A stretch of 41,066 bases of DNA from Cryomorphaceae bacterium (GCA_022565745.1 JAIUMB010000003.1:1-41066), one strand, 5' to 3'. Counted from the stretch's first letter, positions 15,801 to 24,978 are shown. A program made the numbers and translations. The notes: a model not told the origin generated them from the letters alone.

Positions 15801-18800
15801 CAAAACATTGAGTTTTTACAGTTTTGGATGCTTGATCCATTTCTAGAAGATCCTTCACTTAGTGGTGGTGACTTGTATGTCAACTTGGGTAATATTTCTG
15901 AAGATATATTAAAAGATGGTCGTCAATCATTCGAAAATGGTCTGCCGGTAGATGGAGATTTCACTAAAGTAGACACCACTGCTTGGGGGTTGGTGCCCAA
16001 GATTCAGCCACAAGTAGCAGCCTTTGATAACGACCCCTCAGCCATCAATGTACAAGACGTAGGGTTGGATGGTTTGAATGATGAGCAAGAAAGGAGTTTT
16101 AATTATGGCGATGCTGGTAACTACGTGCAAAGGGTAGAACAATCGTTTGGAAACAACACCGGGGCTTACCAACAGGCATTTGAAGATCCCGCGGGCGATA
16201 ACTACTCTTATTATCGTTCATCTGCTCTCGACGATGCCGAAGCCAATATATTAGAACGTTATAAATTCTTCAACAATACAGAAGGAAACTCCAATACCGA
16301 ACAACCCGATGGATATCCGCGTACGGCTACAACCAGACCAGATGTGGAGGATATCAATCAAGACCAAACCTTGAGTAAATCCGAGGCCTATTTCCAATAC
16401 CGCATTTCTCTTCGTCAGCAAGATTTAAGAGTAGGACAAAACCACATTACCGATATTTTTGAGACGCGCACGCCCGAACTCCCGGATGGAACGGTAAAGA
16501 CGGCGCGATGGATTCAGTTCAAAATCCCTATTTTTCAACCCGATAGACGTGTTGGTCCCATCAATGATTTTCGGTCAATTCGCTTCATTCGATTGTTTAT
16601 GACCGGTTTTTCAGATCCGGTTGTTGTTCGTTTGGCGCGTATGGAACTCATCCGGGGAGAGTGGCGTCGCTATATGTTTTCTCTTGACGGTATCCGCGAT
16701 GAACTTGAAGAAGACGAAGACTTTGAAACCACCTTTGAAACCAATGTTGTCAACTTAGAAGAAAACGGTCAGCGCTCACCCATCAATTATGTGCTGCCTC
16801 CGGGGATTGAGCGTCAACAATTTTTTCAGACGTCAGGAATTCAGGCGCAAAACGAGCAGTCGTTGTCGATGACTGTTTGTAATCTTCGCGATGGTGATGC
16901 TCGCGCCATATTTAGAAATGTTGCTTTGGATATGCGCCTCTATGAGCGTTTACGTATGTTCGTTCACGTTGAAGAGCGCTTTCCTCAAGAGCCAGTCCGC
17001 GATGGTGATCTTACTGTTTTTATTCGCGTGGGGTCCGACTATAATCAGAACTATTACGAATACGAACTGCCAACTTTGGTGACGCCTTGGGGAGCCGTTG
17101 ATCCAAGAGAAATATGGCCGGAAGCCAACGAGATGATCATTGATTTGCAAGAGTTGAGAGAGGTTAAGTTGGAACGCGACCGCGTGGGTACCCCCATTCG
17201 AGATCGCTATACCAAAGAATTTGGCCCCTACAACGTAACCGTCGTGGGGGTGCCCAACTTAGGAAACGTGCGAACCATCATGATTGGGGTGCGTAACCCC
17301 AAGAAGACACTGGGCGATATGACCGACGATGGATTGCCTAAGTGTGCAGAAATATGGGTCAATGAACTGCGATTGGCGGGTTTTGATCGGCAAGGAGGGT
17401 TTGCTGCCAATGCCAGGGTTAATGCGCAGTTGGCAGACTTTGCAAACATCACACTGACGGGTAATTATAGCTCAATTGCATGGGGTAGTCTCGACCAAAG
17501 TGTGACCGAAAGAAGTCAAGAAGAGGTCATGTCTTACGACTTACAAACCAGTTGGGAGCTCGGAAAATTCTTCTCGGAGAATGTTAAGCTCCGATTACCT
17601 ATGTTCTTTAGCATTGCAGAGGAATGGCGCAACCCAAGATTTAATCCATTGGATCCGGATATTGAGTTTCGAGACGCACTTGGCAATATTGAAGACGCCG
17701 GGGCACGAGATTCAATTAGAAAAATAGGTCAGACCTATAATATGCGGCGGAGCTTAAACTTTACCAACGTGCGCAAAGATCGAACAAATACCAAACGAGA
17801 TCCGAGGATTTACGATATTGAAAATTTTGCGTTAACGTATTCATTCAGTGAAAACTTATTTAGAGACATCAACACTGTTTATGATGTGCGGCGCGAACAC
17901 CGAGGGTCCATTAATTACAGTTTTCAATCGCGCGCAGCCCCTCTCGAGCCCTTCAAAAATGTAGGCTTTTTAAAGAATGATGCCTTTAAATTGGTGCGTG
18001 ATCTCAACATCAACTATATGCCGTCGAGGATGGTGTTTAGAGGGGAAGCCAACCGAATGTACAACGAAATGCAAATGAGGAATACGGACAATCCGCTGTT
18101 CCAGTTGGATACCACCTTTGACAAAAGTTTTTCACTCAATCGCCAATATGATATTGGTTACGACTTAACCAAGGCACTTCGTATCGATTTTCAAGCGAGA
18201 ATGAATACTTGGATTGATGAATTACCCGGTTCGGCAAGAGATACAGAGGTGCGAGAAAGTATCCGGGAGAGTTTGCGAGATTTTGGTCGTCCGGTTCGCT
18301 ACAACCAAACACTGACAGTCAATTACGATGTGCCCATTAAAAAATTACCTTTCTTAGATTTCGTGCAAACCGTCAACGCCCGATACAGTGGTGATTTTGA
18401 TTGGCAAGCCAACTCGTTAATCGCTCAGATGGCTGGTCCGGAAGACGATTCCTTGAACCTGGGAAATACCATTCAAAACTCTTCGTCTATACAATTAAAT
18501 GCTCAAGTCGATTTTGTAACCTTATACAATAAGGTCAAGTTCTTAAAAGAAGTCAATCAAGGCAAACAACAGCAAATGAGAGGTGCCGGAAGAGGAGGGC
18601 CGCAAAGACCAGGAGGCAGAGGAGGCGCCCAAGAAACTAAGGAGGAAGAGGAGGAAGAAAAGCCAAGCATTTTTATGGAAATCATAAAAGCAACGACCAG
18701 AGTAGCCATGAGTTTACGCTCGGCCAACTTAAGTGTTACCCAAACCGACGGTACCTTATTGCCGGGTTTCTTATTGGAACCACAGTTCTTTGGAATGAAT

Positions 18801-20108
18801 AATTGGTCTGCACCAACGCCGGGGTTTGTTTTTGGCTCTCAAGCCGATATTCGACAAACAGCCGCTAATGAAGGGTGGTTGTCGACTTCCCCACTGCAAA
18901 ACCAACAGTATTCAAGTACATCCAATCGCAACATCAACGGTAGAGCCTCATTGGAACCATTAAAAGATTTGCGATTAGAACTTACGGTTAGTCAAAATAA
19001 AACAGAAAGCCTCTTGGAGTTTTTTAGATTTAATCCGGAGATGGATATGTTTGAAAGTCAGAATCCATTTTTTACGGGGATGTTTACAACCTCTGTTATC
19101 GCCATAGGTACCAGTTTTGAACCGAGTGAGGCCCCCAACTACGACTCCGAAGCTTACGACCAATTTCTAGCCAATCGCGAAATCATCTCTCGAAGACGAG
19201 CAGAGGCCTTTGCACAAACCAATCCCGACTATATTCCGGAAATAACGGGTAGTCCTGATTCGGCCAACTTTGGTTACGACCGATTTAGTTACACCAGTCA
19301 AGGGGTGCTTATTCCTGCCTTTATATCGGCATACTTAGGAGAAAACGCCGAAACCATGTCTCTTGACCCAGATCGAAATCTCGGGATATTACTGCCCAAT
19401 AGAGGTATACCTTTACCCAACTGGCGATTGACTTATGATGGCTTGGGTAAACTTAAAAAATTTAGAAAAATATTCTCGAGTTTCGTAGTCAATCACGCTT
19501 ATATCGCCAATTATACTGTTGGAGGGTTCAATACCAACTTGCAGCGTCAACAAAGAGAGATGGATGGAGAGGCCATTATTGATGAGAATGGTGATATTAT
19601 GCCCGAAAATCAAGTGGGAACCATCAGTATGACCGAGCAGTTTGGCCCCTTTATTGGCTTTAATATGCGTATGCGCAATAGCATCACGGCCCGCATCGAA
19701 TATAAGCGCGACAGAAATGTAATGTTGAGTTTGGCAAATAATCAAATCACAGAAACCAAAGGCAATGAGATTGTTATAGGTGGCGGCTACATTGTTAAAG
19801 ACTTAAAATTACAGTTTGTATCGGTTGGCGCGCAACGAACAAACCCGGTAAGTAATCTCGAATTACGTATGGATTTATCCATCAGAGACAATCAAACGGT
19901 GATCAGACGAATAGTCGAAGACCTCAATCAGATTACTGCAGGTCAAACCATAACAAGTATTAAAGTGTCAGCAGATTACGCCATTAGTCAACGGGTAAAT
20001 GTGCAGGTGTTTTACGATCAGATTTTATCTAGATACAAAATTTCAACCGCCTTCCCTACGTCTAATACCAATGTTGGCTTCCGTGTTCGCTTAAATCTCG
20101 GTAGTTAA
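12813..20108 (+). CDS. sprA: SprA/Sov-family outer-membrane translocon of the type IX secretion system
   Basis: SprA is the giant outer-membrane barrel (36 strands in the Flavobacterium structure) through which T9SS cargo crosses, required for gliding and secretion of CTD proteins. The 2431 residues match the family length of about 2400. A signal peptide (hydrophobic residues about 9-22, cleavage after ARA at 25-27) follows a TTG start; no in-frame ATG would preserve the signal peptide. Recognisable parts are an N-terminal VGGERFKNIFGSNFIEIRPQG, TLTIGGRFQRVDNP, repeated strand sequences with NYDTEATFAFEN, and the C-terminal barrel strands ending FRVRLNLGS. A Gly/Gln/Arg-rich then Glu-rich low-complexity loop lies at about residues 1917-1950, probably a surface or periplasmic insertion. 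It follows ruvA by 8 nt. Confidence 0.97.
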   Translation: MIHSFYRYSGFLLLIGLTALVLSPARALTHLHLENEWVWANDSTEPDTFPYPYTGEGSGLYLKDPSNVKEEVSYDPETNMYVITKKIGETEVGTPRYLTPEEYREYVFSQQSTDYWEQKAGSGAGRKRDPEDDGRDAGSGLIPQIEVGGERFKNIFGSNFIEIRPQGAATLTIGGRFQRVDNPMIPERNRSTFNLLFEQRIQMNVTGQIGTRLNLQTNYDTEATFAFENTMKTEFTGEEDDIFKKIEVGNVNLPLNSALITGAQSLFGVKTQMQFGKTMVTAVLSEQRSQTSSVNVEGGGMQQEFMIQADQYEANRHYFLSHYFRDNYERYLRNAPVITSPIQITRIEVWVTNRRSQTEDVRNIVAFMDLGEADKPSAYRNSDANLPGPRIFTRVNDRRHPELPHNQINSLNPRQLEQQVSGIRAISTASTNLENRGYVDGVDFTDLSNARKLTPQEFSFHPQLGYISLNQSLNQDEVLAVAYQYTANGNTYQVGEFSNDGIMPPSTLILKMLKSTLLDVRVPLWDLMMKNVYSLNAFGISPEDFRLDVLYWNDETGVPIPFLPEGNLNEELLLRVMELDRVNKNLDPLPDGMFDFMPDVTIKPQTGRIMFPVVEPFGSNLRRKLDPEFHDQYVFQQLYDSTRFRAQEETQLNKFFLKGRYKSSSGSEIQLNAINIPPGSVIVTAGGSRLQEDVDYTVDYNLGRVKILNEGILQSGMPIKVDFENNTLFNVQTRQFFGVNVDHRLSDDINIGGSFLHLRERPLTQKANLGEEPIANSIWGMNSQINKEVPFLTRLVDNIPFISTKEKSTVSFQGEFAHLIPGSPRAINITDEETTYIDDFETSQMFIDIRNPMQWVMASTPAGQPDLFPEASLNNDVKVGYNRARMAWYTIDPIFHLSNQSTPPNIRENRELQSDHYVREILFREVFPNMDRDPALPRNIPTLDVAYYPSERGQYNFDVEGEPGISAGLNEDGTLRDPQSRWAGIMRQLQTNNFEEQNIEFLQFWMLDPFLEDPSLSGGDLYVNLGNISEDILKDGRQSFENGLPVDGDFTKVDTTAWGLVPKIQPQVAAFDNDPSAINVQDVGLDGLNDEQERSFNYGDAGNYVQRVEQSFGNNTGAYQQAFEDPAGDNYSYYRSSALDDAEANILERYKFFNNTEGNSNTEQPDGYPRTATTRPDVEDINQDQTLSKSEAYFQYRISLRQQDLRVGQNHITDIFETRTPELPDGTVKTARWIQFKIPIFQPDRRVGPINDFRSIRFIRLFMTGFSDPVVVRLARMELIRGEWRRYMFSLDGIRDELEEDEDFETTFETNVVNLEENGQRSPINYVLPPGIERQQFFQTSGIQAQNEQSLSMTVCNLRDGDARAIFRNVALDMRLYERLRMFVHVEERFPQEPVRDGDLTVFIRVGSDYNQNYYEYELPTLVTPWGAVDPREIWPEANEMIIDLQELREVKLERDRVGTPIRDRYTKEFGPYNVTVVGVPNLGNVRTIMIGVRNPKKTLGDMTDDGLPKCAEIWVNELRLAGFDRQGGFAANARVNAQLADFANITLTGNYSSIAWGSLDQSVTERSQEEVMSYDLQTSWELGKFFSENVKLRLPMFFSIAEEWRNPRFNPLDPDIEFRDALGNIEDAGARDSIRKIGQTYNMRRSLNFTNVRKDRTNTKRDPRIYDIENFALTYSFSENLFRDINTVYDVRREHRGSINYSFQSRAAPLEPFKNVGFLKNDAFKLVRDLNINYMPSRMVFRGEANRMYNEMQMRNTDNPLFQLDTTFDKSFSLNRQYDIGYDLTKALRIDFQARMNTWIDELPGSARDTEVRESIRESLRDFGRPVRYNQTLTVNYDVPIKKLPFLDFVQTVNARYSGDFDWQANSLIAQMAGPEDDSLNLGNTIQNSSSIQLNAQVDFVTLYNKVKFLKEVNQGKQQQMRGAGRGGPQRPGGRGGAQETKEEEEEEKPSIFMEIIKATTRVAMSLRSANLSVTQTDGTLLPGFLLEPQFFGMNNWSAPTPGFVFGSQADIRQTAANEGWLSTSPLQNQQYSSTSNRNINGRASLEPLKDLRLELTVSQNKTESLLEFFRFNPEMDMFESQNPFFTGMFTTSVIAIGTSFEPSEAPNYDSEAYDQFLANREIISRRRAEAFAQTNPDYIPEITGSPDSANFGYDRFSYTSQGVLIPAFISAYLGENAETMSLDPDRNLGILLPNRGIPLPNWRLTYDGLGKLKKFRKIFSSFVVNHAYIANYTVGGFNTNLQRQQREMDGEAIIDENGDIMPENQVGTISMTEQFGPFIGFNMRMRNSITARIEYKRDRNVMLSLANNQITETKGNEIVIGGGYIVKDLKLQFVSVGAQRTNPVSNLELRMDLSIRDNQTVIRRIVEDLNQITAGQTITSIKVSADYAISQRVNVQVFYDQILSRYKISTAFPTSNTNVGFRVRLNLGS

Positions 20109-20126
20109 TACGCCTCATTAAAAAAC

Positions 20127-20156
20127 TTGTAAACCTCATTTTTTCCACTATTTTTG
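20127..20156 (+). promoter_or_regulatory. gcvH promoter
   Basis: TTG (20127-20129), a 19-nt spacer and TATTTTTG (20149-20156) give a textbook Bacteroidota promoter. Transcription should start near 20161, with a 22-nt A-rich leader before the gcvH ATG. Confidence 0.75.
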
Positions 20157-20182
20157 TCCGCAAATAAAAAAACCATAAACTT

Positions 20183-20560
20183 ATGAATATCCCCGGCGAA
20201 CTAAAGTACACTAAAGATCACGAATGGGTTCGTGTAGAAGGTGATACGGCAATTGTAGGTATTACAGATTTTGCCCAACAAGAATTGGGAGACATCGTTT
20301 TTGTAGAAGTTGATACCGTAGGCGACGATGTGGACAAAGAAGACGTGTTTGGGTCTATTGAAGCGGTGAAAACAGTGTCTGACTTGTTTATGCCGGTAGG
20401 AGGCGAGGTGTTGGCGTTTAATGAAGCCATAGAAGAAGATCCGGAACTGGTAAATCGCGACCCTTACGGAGAAGGCTGGATCGTAAAAATAAAAATTTCC
20501 GATACTTCAGAGCTCGACCATTTACTGTCTGCCGAAGCATATGGAGAATTAGTCGGGTAA
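20183..20560 (+). CDS. gcvH: glycine cleavage system H protein
   Basis: GcvH is the lipoyl carrier that shuttles the methylamine group between the P, T and L proteins of glycine cleavage, and it is a donor for lipoyl transfer. The 125-residue protein has the family start YTKDHEWVRVE, GITDFAQQELGDIVFVE, and the lipoylation site Lys63 in SIEAVKTVSDL. NRDPYGEGWIVKIK follows. The length is normal. The genes gcvP and gcvT are not in the window. It sits 11 nt before the VanZ-like gene and probably shares its transcript. Confidence 0.98.
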   Translation: MNIPGELKYTKDHEWVRVEGDTAIVGITDFAQQELGDIVFVEVDTVGDDVDKEDVFGSIEAVKTVSDLFMPVGGEVLAFNEAIEEDPELVNRDPYGEGWIVKIKISDTSELDHLLSAEAYGELVG

Positions 20561-20571
20561 AAACACTCGGC

Positions 20572-20928
20572 ATGGTGCGTGGTTACCTCCCTTTTATCGC
20601 TTGGATGGTTTTTATGACCATCATGTTGTTGATGCCTTCTAAAAAGGTGCCTTCTGTTTTAAAATCGGTAGAAGATTGGTTGCTACACATTGTCATCATG
20701 CTGATTAGTGTGCTTTTGCTGTATTTCCCTTTTCGGATAAGAAAAGCAACCCCGTCGTTCTATCTAAAAACCCTGCTGATGTTCCTTTGCTACAGTATTG
20801 TAGTAGAGGCCATTCAAGAGTATTTTATTCCCGGAAGAGGTGGTGCTGTAAGCGATGTTGTTGCCAATATGACGGGGGTGCTTTTAGGATTAGGCATGGT
20901 TTATGTTTTCTCTAAAAAGCACCACTGA
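20572..20928 (+). CDS. VanZ-like family membrane protein
   Basis: A 118-residue protein with four predicted membrane segments (about residues 4-21, 36-53, 64-80, 97-113). The VanZ-family signature is present: Glu and Gln in VVEAIQEYFIPGRGG, then Asp and Asn in SDVVANMTGVLLG. VanZ of the vancomycin operon gives teicoplanin resistance by an unknown mechanism; the role of this chromosomal homologue is not known. As far as I recall, the order sprA-gcvH-vanZ-like-tonB recurs in Flavobacteriia. It follows gcvH by 11 nt. Confidence 0.85.
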   Translation: MVRGYLPFIAWMVFMTIMLLMPSKKVPSVLKSVEDWLLHIVIMLISVLLLYFPFRIRKATPSFYLKTLLMFLCYSIVVEAIQEYFIPGRGGAVSDVVANMTGVLLGLGMVYVFSKKHH

Positions 20929-21203
20929 TGGCGAAAAGTGACTTAGGATTGTAATAACATTTTGATGTTCATTATTTATTTTTGCAAATGAACGTATTTT
21001 TGTAGCTTTACGACGTCATTGTAAAAGAGAGGTTCACGGAATGTTCGTTTTTTTTACTTGACTGTACTATAGCCGTTTGAAAGCTCAAGGGCTGGATGTT
21101 AGATACGTGGTTTTACATTGCTAAATGGCTTGTACGTGGCATGGCTATCAAAAATTTTCATAGCGAACGAATAATTTTAATCGAAAGAAACAATAACGAC
21201 TGA
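20929..21203 (+). promoter_or_regulatory. 275-bp tonB upstream region with two -7-like boxes
   Basis: TATTTTTG occurs at 20977-20984 and again at 20995-21002, both fitting TAnnTTTG, but neither has TTG at the normal distance. If used, they leave a long tonB leader of about 200 nt. I see no known riboswitch fold and no short ORF that I can support in this gap. Confidence 0.35.
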
Positions 21204-21908
21204 ATGAAGAGTAAAAAATCAAATAAGGCAGATTTGGAGAATAAGCGGTCCATTTTTTTCCTCGTTGGTCTTGCTGTATCCCTTATTTTGCTGATTATTA
21301 CCGTTAACTGGAAAACTTACGAGAAGCGTGATGCTTTTTTAGGTGAGTTGGATATTGTTATCGATGAAGAGGAAATTGTCCAAACCCAACGTCAGGTGAA
21401 AAAACCACCACCACCACCGCCGCCGCCAGAACAGATTGAAGTGGTTGAAGACATCGTTGAGCTCGAAGAAGAACTCATTATGGAAACCGTAGAGGTCGAC
21501 CAAGATGACGAAGTGGAAGTGGTCGATTTTGGTGGCGAAGAAACCGATGAGGTACTCAATTTCGCTGTGGTAGAAAACAAACCCATTTTTCCTGGTTGTG
21601 AAAATGAAAAAACGGAGCAAGATCGCGCCGACTGTTTCCAACGTATGATGCAAAAACACGTGGCTAAAAACTTTAAGTTTCCAGAAATTTCTAAGAAAAT
21701 GGGATCTCAAGGTATTATTGTGGTCAACTTTGTGGTTAATAAAGATGGAAGTATTTCTGAGGCTAAAGTGGTTCGTGGTGTAGATGAATCACTCGATGAA
21801 GAAGCGCTACGCGTCATTAATAAGTTGCCAAACTTTGAACCCGCTAAACAGCGTGGACGCCCAGTGAGAATGGCCTTTAACATGCCCATCAACGCACGTA
21901 TCCAGTAA
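21204..21908 (+). CDS. tonB: energy transducer TonB
   Basis: TonB couples the ExbB-ExbD proton motor to TonB-dependent outer-membrane receptors. The 234-residue protein has one N-terminal membrane segment (residues 17-34), an octa-proline run at residues 68-75, an acidic periplasmic linker rich in Glu, Asp and Val, and a C-terminal TonB domain (about residues 140-234). That domain carries GSQGIIVVNFVVNKDGSISEAKVVRGVDESLDEEALRVI, given here by its ends at residues 168 and 207, and the final FNMPI strand. exbB and exbD are not in this window, and many TonB paralogues exist in Bacteroidota, so its receptors cannot be named. hemJ follows 24 nt downstream. Confidence 0.95.
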   Translation: MKSKKSNKADLENKRSIFFLVGLAVSLILLIITVNWKTYEKRDAFLGELDIVIDEEEIVQTQRQVKKPPPPPPPPEQIEVVEDIVELEEELIMETVEVDQDDEVEVVDFGGEETDEVLNFAVVENKPIFPGCENEKTEQDRADCFQRMMQKHVAKNFKFPEISKKMGSQGIIVVNFVVNKDGSISEAKVVRGVDESLDEEALRVINKLPNFEPAKQRGRPVRMAFNMPINARIQ

Positions 21909-21932
21909 TAGTCACTTAACAGGCTTTGTTTT

Positions 21933-22472
21933 ATGCTATACATCAAGGCCTTACATATAATTTTTGTTGTTACCTGGTTTGCCGGTTTGTTTTACATCGT
22001 GCGCCTTTTTGTGTATGCGGCAGAAGCCAATGATGAAGCTGAACCAAAACGACAAATTCTCCTCGGTCAATTTTATATCATGCAGCGTAGGCTGTGGTAT
22101 GGCATAACTTGGCCCTCTGCAATTCTCACCTTTATATTTGGTCATTGGGTTTTGCTGCAAGGGCCGTGGAAGCATATGCTCTTTCAATCGTTCGATTGGC
22201 TTACCATTAAGTATGTCCTCGTTTGGGGTCTTTTGTTCTATCATCTGTGGTGTCATAAAACGTTTAAACGCCAGCAAAAAGGGGTATTTACCCATACCAG
22301 TAATGCCTTGAGGATTTGGAACGAGGTAGCAACCTTATTCCTTATAGCCATCGTATTTTTAGTGGTTGTGAAAAACAATCTTTCGCTGATATATGGGGTG
22401 GGCGGTCTGGTTTTATTTGCCTTTTTGTTGATGGCAGCAATCAAGATTTATCGTATGTTGAGGACTAAGTAG
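21933..22472 (+). CDS. hemJ: HemJ-like protoporphyrinogen IX oxidase (CopD/UPF0093 family)
   Basis: HemJ oxidises protoporphyrinogen IX to protoporphyrin IX in haem synthesis in bacteria without HemG or HemY. The 179-residue membrane protein has four to five hydrophobic segments. It has the family N-terminus with His8 (YIKALHIIFVVTWFAGLFYIVRL, residues 3-25), an arginine-containing QRRLWYGITWP, Lys93 in WLTIKYVLVW and His104 in YHLWCHK. The conserved His and Lys are the residues linked to haem binding and activity in the family. It follows tonB by 24 nt. CopD-type proteins look similar, so the exact role is probable and not certain. Confidence 0.85.
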   Translation: MLYIKALHIIFVVTWFAGLFYIVRLFVYAAEANDEAEPKRQILLGQFYIMQRRLWYGITWPSAILTFIFGHWVLLQGPWKHMLFQSFDWLTIKYVLVWGLLFYHLWCHKTFKRQQKGVFTHTSNALRIWNEVATLFLIAIVFLVVVKNNLSLIYGVGGLVLFAFLLMAAIKIYRMLRTK

Positions 22473-22628
22473 ATTGCCTACAAGCCCAAGTGGCTGAAGT
22501 AGAACATCGATCGCTGTAGCCAGTATATTGCCCATACATCACTGCGCGAGTGTGTGAAAAAATATTTGATTACCCATTATTCCTTGCTAAATTAGCGCAT
22601 TGTTTTTTTGTCATCCAGATGAATAGTT

Positions 22629-24158
22629 ATGTTTACTGATATCGTCAATTCGTTTTTGGTTTGGGTTATCCGAAGGCGAATCAACCAAATCAATTTATTT
22701 ATGGAGCACCCGGACGAGGTTCAGCAAAATATTCTGGCCTCTAACATTGCTCGTTCAGTAAACACTGAATACGGAAAAAAATATGGATTTGCCGATATTC
22801 ATTCGTACGAACACTTTAAACAACAAGTACCCATTGTTGATTACGACGATATAGAACCGCTAATACATCGAGTGAAAAACGGCGAACAAAATATTTTGTG
22901 GCCTTCAGAAATCCGTTGGTTTGCTAAATCATCCGGCACCACCAATGCGAAAAGTAAGTTTATCCCCTTAAGCAGCGATTCATTAGAAGACTGTCATTTT
23001 AAAGCGGGCAAAGACATGTTGGCTTTGTATTTTCACAATAAACCGGAATCAAAGATTTTTACCGGTAGGTCTCTTCGACTTGGCGGAAGTACACAAATAA
23101 GCAACATCAACAATCAGTCGTATTTTGGTGATTTGAGCGCCATATTGATAGAAAACTTTCCAGTTTGGGTAGAGTTGCGATCAATTCCTTCAAGAGAAAT
23201 CAGCTTGATGGATGAATGGGAATCAAAAATGCACGAAATTGCCAATGCATCGATAAATGAAGATGTAACTTCGTTGGCGGGCGTTCCTTCTTGGATGCTC
23301 GTATTGATGAATCACATATTGACGGTTACGGGAAAAACAAACATTCACGAAGTGTGGCCGAATCTGGAGTTGTACATGCACGGGGGGGTGAGTTTTGACC
23401 CATATAGAGAACAATTTAAATCCATTTTACCCAATCCTGGCTTGGAGTATATGGAAATTTATAATGCCAGTGAGGGTTTCTTTGGTATACAAGATCAACT
23501 GGGTAGCAATGAAATGCTGCTTATGCTTGATTACGGAATTTTCTACGAGTTTGTGCCTTTAGACAAACTGAATGACCAACCATACGAACACATCAAGCCG
23601 CTGTCTGAAGTAGAAGTAGGTGTGCCATATGCTATGATCATTACAACCAATGGTGGGCTATGGAGGTATAATATTGGCGACACAATTACCTTCACTAATA
23701 CACGACCATATCGATTTAAAATATCGGGTCGGACCAAGCATTATATCAATGTATTCGGTGAAGAATTAATGATATCCAATGCCGATAAAGCCATTGAAGT
23801 GGCTTCCGCAGAACACCATTGTCGTGTGGTGGATTATACCGCTGCTCCTGTTTATATGAGCGGAAATGATAGCGGCGCTCACGAGTGGTTGATAGAGTTT
23901 GAAGTTGCACCCGATAGTATGGAGGCGTTTACCGAAACTCTTGATGCAACCTTAAAATCCCTGAATACTGATTACGAGGCTAAGCGACATAAAAATATGG
24001 CATTAAAAATGCCAATTGTACATCAGGCACCAAAAGGACTTTTTTACCGTTGGTTAAAAGAAAAAGGAAAGCTCGGGGGGCAGCACAAGGTGCCCAGACT
24101 GATGAATAATCGAACCATACTTGATGAAATGTTATCATTTAAGGCCCATGTGGCATAG
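22629..24158 (+). CDS. GH3 auxin-responsive promoter family protein (acyl-adenylate-forming)
   Basis: GH3 proteins belong to the ANL adenylating superfamily; plant members join amino acids to hormones. The 509-residue protein has the phosphate-binding motif KSSGTTNAKSKFIP (residues 100-113), the LYMHGGVSFDPY and YMEIYNASEGFFG segments around the adenine site, the WRYNIGDTI motif, and FKISGRTKHYINVFGEEL leading into the smaller C-terminal domain. A bacterial substrate is not known; amino-acid conjugation of a carboxylate is the family chemistry. The next gene overlaps its 3' end by 11 nt. Confidence 0.92.
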   Translation: MFTDIVNSFLVWVIRRRINQINLFMEHPDEVQQNILASNIARSVNTEYGKKYGFADIHSYEHFKQQVPIVDYDDIEPLIHRVKNGEQNILWPSEIRWFAKSSGTTNAKSKFIPLSSDSLEDCHFKAGKDMLALYFHNKPESKIFTGRSLRLGGSTQISNINNQSYFGDLSAILIENFPVWVELRSIPSREISLMDEWESKMHEIANASINEDVTSLAGVPSWMLVLMNHILTVTGKTNIHEVWPNLELYMHGGVSFDPYREQFKSILPNPGLEYMEIYNASEGFFGIQDQLGSNEMLLMLDYGIFYEFVPLDKLNDQPYEHIKPLSEVEVGVPYAMIITTNGGLWRYNIGDTITFTNTRPYRFKISGRTKHYINVFGEELMISNADKAIEVASAEHHCRVVDYTAAPVYMSGNDSGAHEWLIEFEVAPDSMEAFTETLDATLKSLNTDYEAKRHKNMALKMPIVHQAPKGLFYRWLKEKGKLGGQHKVPRLMNNRTILDEMLSFKAHVA

Positions 24159-24978
24159 TAAGCTTTTATTTCTGCTAGCAGTTCTTGTGACAGCTTGCTC
24201 CGCTAATGCACAAGTGGTCCAGCCTGATACCATTAAGGTTTTTAAGTTGAGAGATGCCAATGCTTTTATGAGTACCGACCACCTGGGGGGGCTTTATATC
24301 GTAGAGCGTAACGAGGTGACAAAGTACCCCAATCCAATGACATCTAAAAAAAGAATGCGATTTTCCGATCCTCAGAACGGAGAAATTGCCCATATAGATG
24401 CCTTTAATCCCTTGGCCATTTTGTTGCTGTATAAACCATTTAACCTGATACAAATCGTCGACAATCAGCTCAATCGTTCTACAGCCAATATATCCCCAGA
24501 ACAACTAAACATTATGGACGTGCAGTTGGCTGCAACTTCCGATGAAAACACGGTATGGATATATGACCAATCAAGTGACCAGCTGCACCGACTTAATATC
24601 GACCGGCGAAGGGTTGCTTTTCAGTCACAAATCATCACCAAACTTGCAGGACGAGAGGTTGAACCCAATTATCTCGTTGCCAATATGAATGGGGTGTATC
24701 TCAATTGTCCGGAAATAGGCATTCTCGTCTTTGATTTTTTTGGCAACTATAAAAAATTAATACCCATTACCGGTCTGAAACGATTTCAAGTCAAACACCA
24801 AAATATTGTTTATTGGCAAGATGGAATGTTGCAACTGCAGAGTATTGATTTCCCCAAACATTCCAAGGTAACCATACCGGGCATTAATCCTCGACATGTG
24901 CGCTTGGAAGACAAGTATCTGTTTATGCAAACAAAAGATGCAGTAGTTGTCATTTTAAACCCGTTGGATGGTCAATAA
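24148..24978 (+). CDS. exported protein, probable beta-propeller fold, unknown
   Basis: A 276-residue exported protein. The N-terminus MWHSKLLFLLAVLVTACSANAQ is a signal peptide; VTAC fits a lipobox, while ANA|Q would fit signal peptidase I, so lipoprotein or soluble periplasmic protein are both possible. The mature part consists of repeating strand pairs of the kind TVWIYDQSSDQLHRLNI and GILVFDFFGNYKKL, resembling blades of NHL/WD-type propellers; no family is firmly recognised. The ATG at 24148 is preferred over an upstream in-frame ATG at 24121, which lies inside the GH3 gene and adds a polar extension. The 11-nt overlap with GH3 suggests coupled expression. Confidence 0.7.
   Translation: MWHSKLLFLLAVLVTACSANAQVVQPDTIKVFKLRDANAFMSTDHLGGLYIVERNEVTKYPNPMTSKKRMRFSDPQNGEIAHIDAFNPLAILLLYKPFNLIQIVDNQLNRSTANISPEQLNIMDVQLAATSDENTVWIYDQSSDQLHRLNIDRRRVAFQSQIITKLAGREVEPNYLVANMNGVYLNCPEIGILVFDFFGNYKKLIPITGLKRFQVKHQNIVYWQDGMLQLQSIDFPKHSKVTIPGINPRHVRLEDKYLFMQTKDAVVVILNPLDGQ

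Noticed and set aside
21392..21710. Ser/Gly- and Phe-rich ORFs antisense to tonB
   Set aside because: They are shadows of the proline run and acidic linker of tonB on the other strand.
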